From: Manihot esculenta
Taxonomy: Eukaryota; Streptophyta; Magnoliopsida; Malpighiales; Euphorbiaceae
Direction: 5' to 3'
Length of the DNA stretch: 64,000 nucleotides
Assembly (NCBI RefSeq): GCF_001659605.2
Contig: NC_035170.2
Location: 23,552,190 to 23,616,189, forward strand
A program made the position numbers and the translations under genes. Numbering within the stretch: position 1 is the first letter of the stretch; every line of letters starts with the position of its first letter. Positions 47,716-59,375 of the stretch are shown here, in pieces. The notes beneath the pieces are model-generated. The model searched no databases and was not told the DNA's origin. It saw only the letters and a program-made list of their open reading frames with translations.

Positions 47716-50700
47716 ATGGCGGACATAGTTTTATCTCCAGTTCTGCAGGTGGTTTTTGATAGACTAGCTTCCCCAGTTCTACAAAAGGCTGCTGATATTT
47801 GGGGTCTCAAGGATAACTTCCAGAACCTGCAAAATGCGTTGTTAATGGCACAAGCTGTTCTTGAAGATGCAGAAGACCAACAAGAAACCAATAAGGCTGT
47901 CAGAATTTGGTTGTCAAAGCTTAAGGATGCAGCTTATCATGCTGAGGACCTGCTTGATGAAATCGCATCTCATATAACCATGTCTGAAAGAGTGGGAAAC
48001 AATTGGGTTTTCAGCTTCATCGGAAAAAACGAATTGGTGTATGCAGAAAAACTGAGATTCATGCTTCAAGAACTAGAAAATTCTGCGGTGGAGGGTTCAA
48101 AATTCCATTTAAGACAGGGCATTGTGCAATCTAATAGAAGAGAAACAGGCCCTTTTATTATTGAATCAGAAATCTATGGAAGGAAGGAAGATAAGGAGAA
48201 GATTGTCAAACTTCTATTGTCCAATGATGGGAATGTATGCTTTATTCCGATTGTTGGAATAGGAGGACTAGGTAAAACAACTCTTGCTCAGTTAGTACAT
48301 AATGATGAGGAGGTAACAAGACATTTTGATGTTAAGATATGGGTTTTTGTATCTGATGATTTTGATGTGAAAAGGATAATGAAGGCAATAATTGAGTCTG
48401 CAACTATGGATAAATGTGACAGTTTTGCAATGAATGTACTTCAGTCTAAGATCTGGGCATTATTGCACAAAAAGAGGTACTTAATTGTGTTGGATGATGT
48501 TTGGATTGAAGATTATGAAGAGTGGGACAAGCTAGAACCCATCTTCAGGGTTGGCATTGATGGGAGTAAAATCATTGTCACTACCCGCAGTAGAAAAGTG
48601 GCATTCATGACGACCTTCCCAACTAATCCATATTATTTGAAAGGTTTGGCTGAGGAAGATTGCTGGAAGTTGTTCAAAAGTCGAGCTTTTCTACAAGGGG
48701 AGGAAGGTAAGTATCCAAACCTCTTAGAAATTGGAAAGAAGATTATCAAGAAATGTGGGGGTGTACCATTAGCAGCAAAAACTTTGGGAAGTTTGATGCG
48801 CTTCAAAAGAGAAGAAAGAGAATGGTTGTTCGTCCAGAACAGTGAACTTTGGGATTTGGACATACATCACACTGGAATTTTACCTGCCTTGAGATTGAGT
48901 TACTTTCATTTACCATCACACCTTAAACGCTGCTTTACCTTCTGCTCAATCTTCCCTAAAAGATATGAAATCAAGAAAGACAAGTTAATCCGAATGTGGA
49001 TGGCAGAAGGATTAATCCAATCAGATGGAGCTAGAAAACGTCCAGAGGACATTGGAGAGGACTACTTCCAAGATTTATTGTGGATGTCCTTCTTTCAGGG
49101 TGCAGGAGATGCTGATGGTAGTGGCACAAGTGGATACAAAATGCTTGATATTATTCATGATCTTGCAAAATTTGTTGCTGGGAAAGAGTCTGTTATAGTA
49201 GACCAAGGCCTTACATCAAATAATCTTGCACAAACTCGCCATGCATCTGTAATCATTGATTTTAGGTCTCCCCAGATTCCTGAAGCTTTATATGAAGCAG
49301 AACATTTGCGGACTCTCATATTGTTTCCAGGAGGCAACACCAGAGACGATGGTAGTAAGGTGTTCTATAATTTTCCATTTTTGAGGGTTTTAGATGTTAA
49401 TGCCTCTGCCTTTGAGCTTTATGGATTTGGTCGCTTGCTTTGTTTGAGATACGTTGATCTGTCTTACGCATCTATCATCACCTTGGATTTTAAGATTGAA
49501 GAACTGCCATTTTTGCAAACTCTCAATTTATATAGTTGCTATAATCTTAAGGAATTGCCTAACATTGCAAAGATGCTGAGCTTAAGACATCTTAATGTAA
49601 CTAGATGTGAATCACTGTTCACAATGTCAATTAGTTTTGCTAAAATTTATCAACAGTTTGGATGCTCCTCCAGCAGCAGTGATAAATATGAAAAAATCTT
49701 CTATTTGAGCTATATACCTGGACAGTCTAATCAGCTCCAGACACTGCCAACAATTGTGGTTGGTGGTTTTCTAGACCTTATATTTCTAGGACAGCTAAAT
49801 CTTCATGGTGAGCTAACAATCAGACATTTGGAGAATGTGCTTAGTTCAGATGATGCAAGAAGTGCCAATTTGGTTAGGAAAGACAACCTCGAGTCCTTGG
49901 GGCTCTGCTGGGGAAATAATGCTGATGAGTCAGACTAAAAAAACAACGCTCCAAGGAAGAAGGCCGCATCGCTTAATTATACCATCGGAAGGGCATCAAC
50001 TTAGTGCTGACGTTGCAGAAGAAGTTATTGAAGGCCTCCAACCCCACCAAAATTTGAAAGTACTAGTTGTGAAAGGATATCCAGGAGTAAGATTTCCAAA
50101 TTGGAAACTGCCATATCTGACTGAGGTTCATTTAACCAACTGTGAAAGATGTATTTGTCTTCCTGTCCTAGGGTCGCTGCCATTGCTTTCAAGACTCGCC
50201 CTTCATGGAATGCCCTCCATCAGGGGAATTGGAAGAGAATTCTATGGTGAAGACGTCAAAAGACCATTTCCTTCACTTCAAGAATTTCAACTCATCAATT
50301 TCCCTAATTTGGAAGAATGGTTTTATGAAAATGGCAGAGGTTCATTCCCTATATTAAGAAAGTTTGTTGTCAAGAAATGCCCCAAGCTGACTGCAATGCC
50401 CTTAATTTTGTCTCTTCAGCATTTGGAACTGCGGGATTGCAGTGCAATTCTATTTAATTTCGTTGAAAGTTTATCCTTCCTTAAATATCTTGCAATTGAG
50501 AAAGTAGAAGGTTTGGTATCTTTCCCAGGAGAGTTTCTTGCAAACAGCCCCCTTACTTCTCTGGAGATTATATCTTGCCACAAACTTTGTTCATTGCCAT
50601 CAGAATTGGGAAGCCTCAAGATTCTCAAGTCACTAAAAATTCGCTGGTGTGAAAAACTTTCCTCGCTGCCACAAGGTTTGCAGAACCTTAAGGCTTTGGA

Positions 50701-51307
50701 GTTGTTGGAGGTTACTGATTGCCACAGTATAGTTTCCATGCCAGATGATGGGATTGGATGTCTGAGTTCTCTTAGAAGCTTGTCCATTGAGAACTGCATC
50801 AATCTGACTTCTTTATCAATGAGTCTGCAGAATCTCATGTGTCTTGAGCACTTGACCATCATGTATTGTCCAAGTCTTGTTTCTTTGCCAAAGGATATGC
50901 TTCACCTCTCTGCTCTTCGGAGTTTGACTATCTTAAGCTGTCCTCAGATTTTATCTTTGCCTGAAGAATTAAAGTATGTAACAACACTGGATTGCTTGGA
51001 AATTGGGAGTTTACCGGGGCTGATGGATTTGCCAGAATGGATTGGAGACATTGTTTCTCTCAGATCTTTAATAATCTCTGACTGTCAAAATCTAAAACAG
51101 TTGCCAGAAAGTCTGAAACTTCTCAATGCTCTACAACATCTCTCTATTCAAGCTTGTCCTAAGATTGAAGAAAGGTGTAGGGAGGAGGTTGGTGAAGATT
51201 GGCCGAAAATAGCCCATGTTCCATATAAATATATTGGATCACCTGAGGTTGGGAAGTCCAGTGAATCAGGTAGCTCTCTGCTTGAAACAACGTCTTGCCA
51301 TTTTTGA
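47716..51307 (+). CDS. CC-NBS-LRR resistance protein, copy 1, with a frameshift
   Basis: Intracellular immune receptor of the RGA/RPP13-like CNL class. The ATG at 47716 starts MADIVLSPVLQ, the usual Rx-type coiled-coil start. The NB-ARC motifs are P-loop GIGGLGKTT (about residue 181), kinase-2 YLIVLDDVW (256), RNBS-B GSKIIVTTR (282), GLPL as GGVPLAAK (349), and RNBS-D CFTFCSIFPK (406). The MHD position reads MLD (about 476), with His replaced by Leu. Frame 1 stops at 49936-49938 after 740 residues, next to a run of seven A. The LRR part continues in another frame from the overlap (49835-49938) to TGA 51305-51307, with many LP.E/L..L repeats. Copy 2 is continuous through this point, so copy 1 has lost frame by one indel, or the assembly has. 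No intron with matching phases was found. If the shift is real, the product lacks most LRRs. Confidence 0.85.
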
Positions 51308-53180
51308 GTAAGCTATTGTACTCTATCACCATTATTCAATATTTTTCACTTATATTTCTTTCTTTCTTTTTTTTTTTCTTTTTGTTGCTTTCACTCACCT
51401 TATTGTAGTGTTAGTTTATCTAGTTAAAACATAATTCCTTGTGCATTAGACCATGAAAAGAATAAATGATGCTTGATGTCTTCTATTTTTATCTAGTTGT
51501 AATAATTGGTTTGGAAGTTTTTCTCTCATATTCCATGATGTATTTACCTGTTCCACTACTTGTTGTTAGTCATCCAGAAACCTACATAGGGATATGCACA
51601 GGAAAAAGAAAATTTCTTTGTAGTTTGGATTCTTAACTGCCTGCATTACAAGGCAGGCATTATTTATCTATTTTCATGTATGCTGCAGCCTAGGATCTTA
51701 TGGATAGGAATTCATACTTTAAATGGCACACAATGCAATTCTTTAAAATTGCATAACGCCATGTAACGTTGTACTTGTTTGGTCATGGTAGTGTTTTGGA
51801 ATAAAGAACAACACTGAACGTTGTCTTGTAAATCCAAACAGTTGGATATTGTTTCAACATTCTGAGCAACCAAACAAAAGCTAGGAATGAGAATGACAAC
51901 ATAGATGAGAAAATATATTTGATATGAGCACATATGGATTCTTTCAAAAAGTAAATATGCAACATGGCAACTATTCATTACAGTCATGTTTAGTGCATAG
52001 ATTTTTGCATTTGCTTCCAGAATTTTTTTTTTGTTTTGCTGTGAATTTTTTCATATGTGAACCTTTTTCCCCATCCTTTTCTCCTGCCATATGTGAGCTT
52101 TGTCAATTCAATGTTATATTGATGTTTCTTTTACCTAATTGCAGTTTTCAGTAATAAAATATCTGCAGTAACTCATAAACAATGGACAAGAAAAAAAGGG
52201 AAATGTAAAAGGATTTTGTGAGTTTCGAATAATACCCTCCATTTCATGACAGTTTATTAAATTGAGACATGTTTTCTTTTGTTCTCCTTGCATTCTTTGT
52301 TTTCTTAATCCTTGTATGCTTATGCTTCATAATGATTGAAGAAATTATTGTGCTTGACAAGGGAATTTGTTGCAGGCAACTAGATCATCTGTAAATTCAG
52401 TTCATCTGAAGGATTTTCACCATAGAAATCCAGTAGAGTGGCTCAAGCATCAAATCTTGAGATTTCATGCAGAACCCGAGTATTTTCAGAGCGAACTACT
52501 TTATTTGTCATTCAGCTATGACGTTTTTTCTTAAGCCAAAGATGGTGAAAGTGAGAATAATGCAGTTTGTAGGTAGTTGAAGCTTCAAAGAGTGGATGAG
52601 TTGAGAGATATAATGCTTAAACCAAGGTTCGATATTGTTGTTCTTCACAATCTGAGCAAATGAACAATGGCTGTTCTTAGGATTGAGTAGATTGCCCTAG
52701 CAACATGAGATCCTTCCTCTTCCTAGTCTATTGAATCACACATATACATTTTTCTGTTTTGAAATTTTCATGTTCCAAGTTGTCTGATATGTTGAACCTT
52801 GATAATAACTGGTGAGTGGCCGTTTAGCAAATGTGTCATTCTGTCTTTTGGCTATGCTCCTCTCTGGTGCGGCAAGTTCACTGTAATTCAAGAGATAGTG
52901 AAGTGGATTTCATCTATTTCTTTCATCCAGTGGATTTCATCTGTTGTTTTTTTTTTCTTTTCATATAAAAACTCACTCTTTTGTACCCTGGAGGTGGCTT
53001 GATCCAGGGTGGAGTGGATCCAGACAAATATTTGCATGTTATTAATGAAATAAATAATAAAAATATAGTATATAAATTTAAAAAATATTAAAATATAAGA
53101 ATTTAAAATATAAGATTTTTTTTTATTAAAAAAACACACTCAATTATTATATTTTTCGGGTGTTTTGTCATACTTTAGAC
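51308..53180 (+). other. Downstream region of resistance gene copy 1, possible spliced 3' UTR
   Basis: No protein frame. The word TTTGTTGCAG at about 52367-52376, followed by mixed-composition sequence to about 52700, would suit a 3' UTR exon after an intron, as many CNL genes have. This cannot be shown without transcripts. A T tract is near 51368. Confidence 0.3.
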
Positions 53181-53181
53181 T

Positions 53182-53555
53182 AGGGATGAGTGGTATTCGG
53201 TTCAAATAAAAAAAACTGACCGAATCGAATTAATTTAAAAATTTGATTCGGTTTTTTATTCAATTGGTTCGGGTTTTAATTTCAGAAATGTCATTCATTT
53301 CAGTTCGGTTCGGTTTTGATTAAAAAAAATCAAAAAAATTAAACTAAACTGATTAGTGATAATAATATGCGATTTTTAATAATATAGAGAAATTAAATGA
53401 TTAAAATATTTTAATTAAATTTTAAAATATTAAAAATAAAGTGTAAAGAATAAAAAATTTATTAAAATTGAAACTGATCAAATCAAATTAAATTGAACAG
53501 AATCGATTCAATTTGATTCAATTTTTGAATCGAATCGTCCGAATGCTCACCTCTT
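53182..53555. mobile_element. Non-coding CGAATCGAACC-rich element, copy D
   Basis: The left end AGGGATGAGTGGTATTCGG is matched inverted at the right by AGAGGTGAGCATTCGGACG. In between are A/T filler and TTCGGTTCGG / AATCGAATC words. It lies between the two tandem resistance genes and is the clearest copy of the family. A 20-bp tandem duplication follows immediately. Confidence 0.58.
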
Positions 53556-53565
53556 CTCTTCTGAT

Positions 53566-53605
53566 GGACTAACATTGACAAGCGAGGACTAACATTGACA
53601 AGCGA
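53566..53605. repeat. 20-bp tandem duplication
   Basis: GGACTAACATTGACAAGCGA occurs twice head to tail, at 53566 and 53586, without any difference. It is just outside copy D and may come from its insertion or repair. Confidence 0.85.
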
Positions 53606-54238
53606 GGGGTGGCCTTGTCAGGGAAATGAATGGTGGAGATAGAGTTGAAATTTATACTCTTGAAAACCTAATTAAAGTTCACTGATATTGACTAACATAA
53701 TTTTTAACTTCTATTAGAAGGGATATTTACAATTTTATATACATTTTTTTAATAAAAAATTTATTAAATAACTCTTTTTTTTTTTAACAAAATACTAATA
53801 ATTAACTAAACATACTTTACAGTAAGAAAAAAAAGCTCCCTTAACCTTTTAAAAACATAATTTGAAGTGATGCAAAAAAAAAAAATCTAAAAAATTAGGG
53901 TAAATTATGACATTTTTCTTAGTCGATATCATACTTAAATCAGGCCTATTTTCCAGGAAAGAGAGCCCTTCTTCTCTCCACCTATTTGCTCTGGGAATTA
54001 GACTGCGCAGTCAACAAAACCCGCTATGTATTAATAAAAAAGTAAGTATATTGAAAAAAGAAAAAAGAAATTCAAGTCAACATTCATTGAAATTACTCAT
54101 TGAAATTACTCATACCAACTAGGAAATTTTAAGTGTCTCTTAAGCCATTCTATTTTTTTTGTAACAGCTCTTCAATCTTCCCAGAAGTTGGTTGATGATT
54201 TCTACCTTCAGTCCATTAATTTTTGCCGTAGTTTCAGA
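53606..54238 (+). other. Upstream region of resistance gene copy 2
   Basis: AT-rich, then a leader with a 13-bp duplication (CATTGAAATTACT at 54085 and 54098). No clear TATA box. The frame of copy 2 is open upstream to 54188 but without an ATG, so 54239 is the start. Confidence 0.4.
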
Positions 54239-57200
54239 ATGGCAGACATAGTCCTTTCTCCAGTCCTACAGGTGATCTTCGACAGATTAGCATCTCCAAT
54301 CCTGCAAGTACTTGGCGACAGATGGGATCTCAAAGATAACTTCCAGAATCTACAGCAAGCCTTATTAATGGCACAAGCAGTTCTTGAGGAGGCTGAAGAC
54401 CAACATGTCACCAATAAAGCTGTCCAAACTTGGCTGTTGAAACTTAAGGCTGCAGCTTATGATGCTGAAGACTTGCTTGACAAGCTTGCAGCACATCTGA
54501 AGAAATCTGAAGCACAGGAAGCACATTTTTCCAGCTTCTTTGATGCAAAAAAGATTGTATTTGATGCAGATGAGGTGAGAAAGAAGCTTCAGGAATTGCA
54601 AACTGTAGCACTAGAGGGTTCTAACTTCAATCTTCAACAGGGTAATATGATAGCAGCTAGTCAATTTGATGAGAGGGAAACAGGCTGTTTTGTTATTGAA
54701 TCAGAAATCTATGGAAGAAACAAGGATAAGGAGGAGATAGTAAAACTGTTATTGTCACGTGAAGAAACCAACAAAGGAAATTTGTCCTTCATTCCGATCA
54801 TCGGTATGGGAGGACTAGGCAAGACAACTCTTGCTCAGTTAGCGTATTACGATGATGAGGTGACACAACATTTTGATGTTAAACTATGGGTTTTTGTTTC
54901 TGATGCTTTTGATGTAAGGATAATAAAGGAAGCAATTGAGTCTGCAACAATGGAAAAATGTGAAAATTTGGCGGTAAATGTGCTTCAGTCCAAGCTCTGG
55001 GCATTGCTGCACAAGAAAAGGTACTTAGTTGTGTTGGATGATGTTTGGAATGAAGATCAGAAGGCATGGGACAAACTAAAACCTGTATTCGTGGGTGGCA
55101 TGGATGGGAGTAAAATAGTTATCACTACCCGAAACCAAAAAGTTGCACTTGTAACAAGCTTCCCAACTTATCCATACTATTTGAAAGAACTGGACGAGGA
55201 TGATTGCTGGAAGTTGTTCAAGCATCGAGCTTTCCCACGAGGAGAAGAAAGTAAGTATCCGAACCTTGTACCAATAGGAAAAGAGATCATTAAAAAATGT
55301 GGAGGTATTCCATTAGCAGTGAAAACTATGAGTGTTTCGATGCGCTTTAAGAAACAGGAAAGAGAGTGGTTATTTGTTCAAAACAGTGATCTATGGAAAT
55401 TAGATGTATACCATAAAGAAATTTTACCTGTAATGAAATCCAGCTACCTTCTTTTACCATCTCACCTCAAACGCTGCTTTGCTTTCTGCTCAATTCTCCC
55501 CAAAGGATATGAAATCAAGAAGGAGAAACTAATCCAATTGTGGATGGCAGTAGGGTTAATTCGATCTGATGGAACAAGAAAACCGCTGGAGGACATTGGC
55601 GAAGAGTACTTCCAGGACTTAATATGGAAGTCTTTCTTCCATGATTCAGGAGATTTTGACAATGGTGACAAAAGTGGATACAGAATGCACCATATCATTC
55701 ACGACCTTGCACAATCTGTTGCAGGACATGATTCTATTGTTCTAGAGAAAGGTCTTCCATCATGTAGTCTTACTCAAATTCGTCATGCTGCTGTGGTTTG
55801 TGATTCTAAGAATCCTGAAATCCATCAAGCTTTGTGCAAGGCAAAACGTTTGCGAACTCTCATACTGTCTCCTGGAGGTGACACCACAGAGTTTCCTGAT
55901 CAATTGTTTGCAACTTCCACATTTTTGCGCGTGCTAGATATGAGTGCATCTGGCCTTCATTACCTAGTCCACTCCATTGGTAACTGCCTGTGCTTGAGAT
56001 ATCTTGACCTTTCATACACACCAATCAGGTTCTTGCCTTACGGTACAGTCGAACAACTGCCATTTTTGCAAACTTTGAATCTTTGTGGTTGCATTAACCT
56101 CAAGGAATTGCCTATTATTGCAAAAATGATGAGCCTAAGACATCTCGATATAACTGGATGCGAATCACTGACTGCCATGTCGCCTTCTTTTGATGCACTG
56201 TATAAAAATTACGGACGTTCCTTCAGTAGGGCAGCCCAACATGAGAAATTCTTTAACTCAACATTTGAGCCTGGATTCTCTTCTCAGCTACATATATTGC
56301 CAACAATTGTAGTTGGTGGTTTTCTAGACCTCATGTTTCTAGGAAGGTTAAACCTTCAAGGTGAGTTAAAGATCATACATTTGGAGAACGTCAATACTTC
56401 AAATGATACAGAGAATGCCAATTTGATGGAGAAAGACAACCTTGATTCTTTAGGACTATACTGGGGGGAGAAACATGACATATCCATCCTAAATCCAGTG
56501 CAGGAGGATTCAAAACCTCCATTCTTGAAAAGAGAACAGCATCATTCAACTGGATCATCAGAACAGCACCAAAGTGATGCTAATGCAGCAGAAGAAGTTG
56601 CCAAAGGCCTCCAACCACACCAAAATTTGAAGATGTTAGTTGTGAAAGGGTATCCAGGAAATAGATTTCCACATTGGATGCTGCCGAATCTAACCAAGGT
56701 TGATTTGAGAGATTGCCCGAATTGCAATTATCTTCCTGTCCTAGGGAATCTTTTGTTTCTAAAGACTCTCATCCTGCATGGAATGCCTTCTCTGGTGCAT
56801 ATTGGGACAGAGTTCTATGGTGAAGCCAGTGGGCAACTGTTCCCTTCACTTGAAGAACTTGTTCTCAGTGATTTCCTTAATCTGCAAGAATGGCTTGATC
56901 CAGATGGAAAAGATGCCTTCCCTAAGCTGAGCAAATTAATTGTCAAGAAATGTCCCAAGCTGATTTCAATGCCATTACTTGCCTCTCTTGAACACTTGGA
57001 AATACGGAAGTGTAGTGCAGTTCTGTTTAATTCCATAAAGAGCGCATCCTCTCTTACAGTTCTTGCCATTGAGGATGTAGCAGAGTTTTCGCCATCATCA
57101 GAAGGGATCTTTGTGAACAATCCTCTCCTTTCTTCTTTGGAGATAATAGCTTGCCCAGGGCTTTGTTTTCTGCCATCAGAGTTGGGAAACCTCAATGCTC

Positions 57201-57565
57201 TCAAGTCATTGAAAATTCATAGGTGTGAAGAGCTCTCCTCTTTCCAACAAGGTTTCCAGCACTTCAAGGCTTTAGAAAGTTTAGAAATTTGTCACTGCCA
57301 CTGTATTTCTATACCAGAGGGGATTGGAAGTATCAGTTCCCTCAGAAGTTTATGCATAGACAATTGTGACAATTTGACATCATTACCTTTGAGTTTGAAG
57401 AATCTCACATGTCTTGAGCACTTGACCATCATGAACTGTCGAAATCTCGTGTCTTTGCCAGAGGACATGCATCGACTTTCTGCTCTTCAAAGTTTGACCA
57501 TCTTAAGCTGTTCCCAGGTTTTGTCTCTGCCTGAAGAGTTGCAGCATATCACAACAATGCATTGA
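54239..57565 (+). CDS. CC-NBS-LRR resistance protein, copy 2
   Basis: Tandem relative of copy 1, one uninterrupted exon of 1108 aa beginning MADIVLSPVLQ. The P-loop GMGGLGKTT is at about residue 190, kinase-2 YLVVLDDVW at 262, RNBS-B GSKIVITTR near 288, GLPL as GGIPLAVKT at 355, RNBS-D CFAFCSILPK at 412, and MHD as MHH at about 482. About 20 irregular LRRs follow, rich in L..L.I..C and LP.E.. words. The frame stops at TGA 57563-57565, where copy 1 goes on for about 100 residues. Downstream sequence is still alignable to copy 1 but shifted and altered. All nucleotide-binding motifs are intact, so it may be functional with a shortened C-terminus. Confidence 0.88.
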   Translation: MADIVLSPVLQVIFDRLASPILQVLGDRWDLKDNFQNLQQALLMAQAVLEEAEDQHVTNKAVQTWLLKLKAAAYDAEDLLDKLAAHLKKSEAQEAHFSSFFDAKKIVFDADEVRKKLQELQTVALEGSNFNLQQGNMIAASQFDERETGCFVIESEIYGRNKDKEEIVKLLLSREETNKGNLSFIPIIGMGGLGKTTLAQLAYYDDEVTQHFDVKLWVFVSDAFDVRIIKEAIESATMEKCENLAVNVLQSKLWALLHKKRYLVVLDDVWNEDQKAWDKLKPVFVGGMDGSKIVITTRNQKVALVTSFPTYPYYLKELDEDDCWKLFKHRAFPRGEESKYPNLVPIGKEIIKKCGGIPLAVKTMSVSMRFKKQEREWLFVQNSDLWKLDVYHKEILPVMKSSYLLLPSHLKRCFAFCSILPKGYEIKKEKLIQLWMAVGLIRSDGTRKPLEDIGEEYFQDLIWKSFFHDSGDFDNGDKSGYRMHHIIHDLAQSVAGHDSIVLEKGLPSCSLTQIRHAAVVCDSKNPEIHQALCKAKRLRTLILSPGGDTTEFPDQLFATSTFLRVLDMSASGLHYLVHSIGNCLCLRYLDLSYTPIRFLPYGTVEQLPFLQTLNLCGCINLKELPIIAKMMSLRHLDITGCESLTAMSPSFDALYKNYGRSFSRAAQHEKFFNSTFEPGFSSQLHILPTIVVGGFLDLMFLGRLNLQGELKIIHLENVNTSNDTENANLMEKDNLDSLGLYWGEKHDISILNPVQEDSKPPFLKREQHHSTGSSEQHQSDANAAEEVAKGLQPHQNLKMLVVKGYPGNRFPHWMLPNLTKVDLRDCPNCNYLPVLGNLLFLKTLILHGMPSLVHIGTEFYGEASGQLFPSLEELVLSDFLNLQEWLDPDGKDAFPKLSKLIVKKCPKLISMPLLASLEHLEIRKCSAVLFNSIKSASSLTVLAIEDVAEFSPSSEGIFVNNPLLSSLEIIACPGLCFLPSELGNLNALKSLKIHRCEELSSFQQGFQHFKALESLEICHCHCISIPEGIGSISSLRSLCIDNCDNLTSLPLSLKNLTCLEHLTIMNCRNLVSLPEDMHRLSALQSLTILSCSQVLSLPEELQHITTMH

Positions 57566-57790
57566 GGTATTGTGCTGTTCTCACAGCTTTGCCAGAATGG
57601 ATTGGAGACACAGTCACTGTGATAATTGATAATCTCAGATTGGCTTGGTCTGAATCAATTGCTACAAGATCTGAAACGTCTAAATACTCTTCTGCATCGG
57701 TCAATTCAAGGGTCCTGAAATTTTGGAAAGATGCAAAAAAGAAGTTGGTGACAATTGGCCAAAAATAATCCGTGTTCCACACTAAAATAT
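57566..57790 (+). pseudogene. Decayed last LRR and tail of copy 2
   Basis: After the stop, LPEWIGDTV and then KKLVTIGQK in shifted frames correspond to LPEWIGDIV and the GEDWPKIAHV tail of copy 1. Small deletions and substitutions lie between. It is probably 3' UTR now. Confidence 0.6.
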
Positions 57791-59309
57791 TGGATCAACT
57801 GAGGTCAGTCAGCTGAATGAAGCAGTCAGCTAGATTTTATTCTGAAGCAACCAACTTCCTGTCCATTTTCATTAACATCGTTCTCATGATGATAAATAAT
57901 TTCTTTTCTTTCCATCTTTTATTGATGTATGGTCCCCCTTGTTACTTGTATCCCAATTATCCCTGTACTGTTCAAACACTGTTGTCTGTATAATTTTCTT
58001 GTCAATCACTGCTATCTGTGACTCTATAATTTTCTTTCTCCAGATATAGAGAACAAATCTCAATTATGAGCGAGGATACTGTTCTAGAAAGCTAGAAAAG
58101 AGATAAGAATGGTATATTTTTAAAAGAGAAGTTAAAATAAATAAGATAGTATTGATGAATAAAACTTCCAAAGACAGAATCCTGCTGGAAAAAAAAAAGG
58201 CTTTGCAATCCCTATATTTTCTGAGTGGCTATTCCTATTCTTGTGAAAATATCAAATTCTTCATTCGTGGATGCTGATAATCCTCAACATAAACCAACAG
58301 AACAAGAACACTAGCGATATTATCCAAGCAAATATTGGCAAGTTGTTGTACAATAAGTAAAAAATCTTAAATTATTATGTCTAAGCCTTTGATTTACACA
58401 AACGAAGATGAAATCTATCAATGCACAGGAACACATCAACGGAAAATGGATAACCCAAAAGCTAGTGATTTCGTCATAGCACAACAGGTGAACATCTGAA
58501 CCAGTTCAGAGAAATTCAAAAGTAAAAAAAGAAAAGGTTACCTGAAGGCAAGTAGACTCAGTCCCATTTTTTAATCCCCCAAATTCAATACTTCAATATC
58601 GCATTATCAAGTTCTCATCAAAATTTTTGGTTATTATTGGCCTCAAATCCTACTTAATTGGCTATCACTGCCACTGGAAGCAACTCCATTCAGGATTTCT
58701 CATCTGCTCTGCTCTGCTTCCGCTTGGAAACTGTTACCTGCTATAACCGTTGGGAGTTGGCCTTGACGGATATCAGTATTGAATTCGGGGGATTAAAACA
58801 TGGACTTTTGGGTGAAGAAGATGCAGTAAGAAAATAGAAAAAAAAAAAAACTGCTCTTACATGTTTTAGAAAAGTTCAATTAAGTGAATTTTATTCCATT
58901 TTAACAAAAACAAAAAATTATTGATTTTTAAATTTTATAATAAAATATTAATCTTGTATAAAAATGTTAAATTTATTATTATTAAAAAATCTACTGTTAT
59001 GTATATATTATGAGAAAAAAATTTATAAGTGGATTTTTAATTTTGAAAAATAAATTAAAATATTTTTAAATTTTTAAAAAATTTATTAACTAGATTTTTT
59101 ATTAATTTTAACTTCAATATTTTATTATTTAAAAATTTTCTATAATTAATCTTATAATTTTATAAAAAGTTTATTAATTAGTTTTATATGGAATGCATTT
59201 TAATTATATATATATTTAAAATGGAAGTTAATGATAATGCTTTATTCCTAAATGTTCAATCAATTGCTGCGCCCTCAACGTATTTCGGAGAGAACCAACT
59301 AGCTCTGAG

Positions 59310-59375
59310 TTTGAGTGGCATTTCACCCTTAACCATAACTCATTTGAGTGACATTTCACCCTTAACCATAACTCA
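59310..59375. repeat. 33-bp tandem duplication
   Basis: The unit TTTGAGTGRCATTTCACCCT plus TAACCATAACTCA occurs at 59310 and 59343 with one G/A difference. No coding context. Confidence 0.85.

Noticed and set aside
50416..50862. 148-codon antisense ORF in resistance copy 1 (and similar in copy 2)
   Set aside because: Shadows of the LRR coding strand.
54188..54238. 17-codon extension of resistance copy 2
   Set aside because: It starts with TTG; MADIV at 54239 matches copy 1 and the family.
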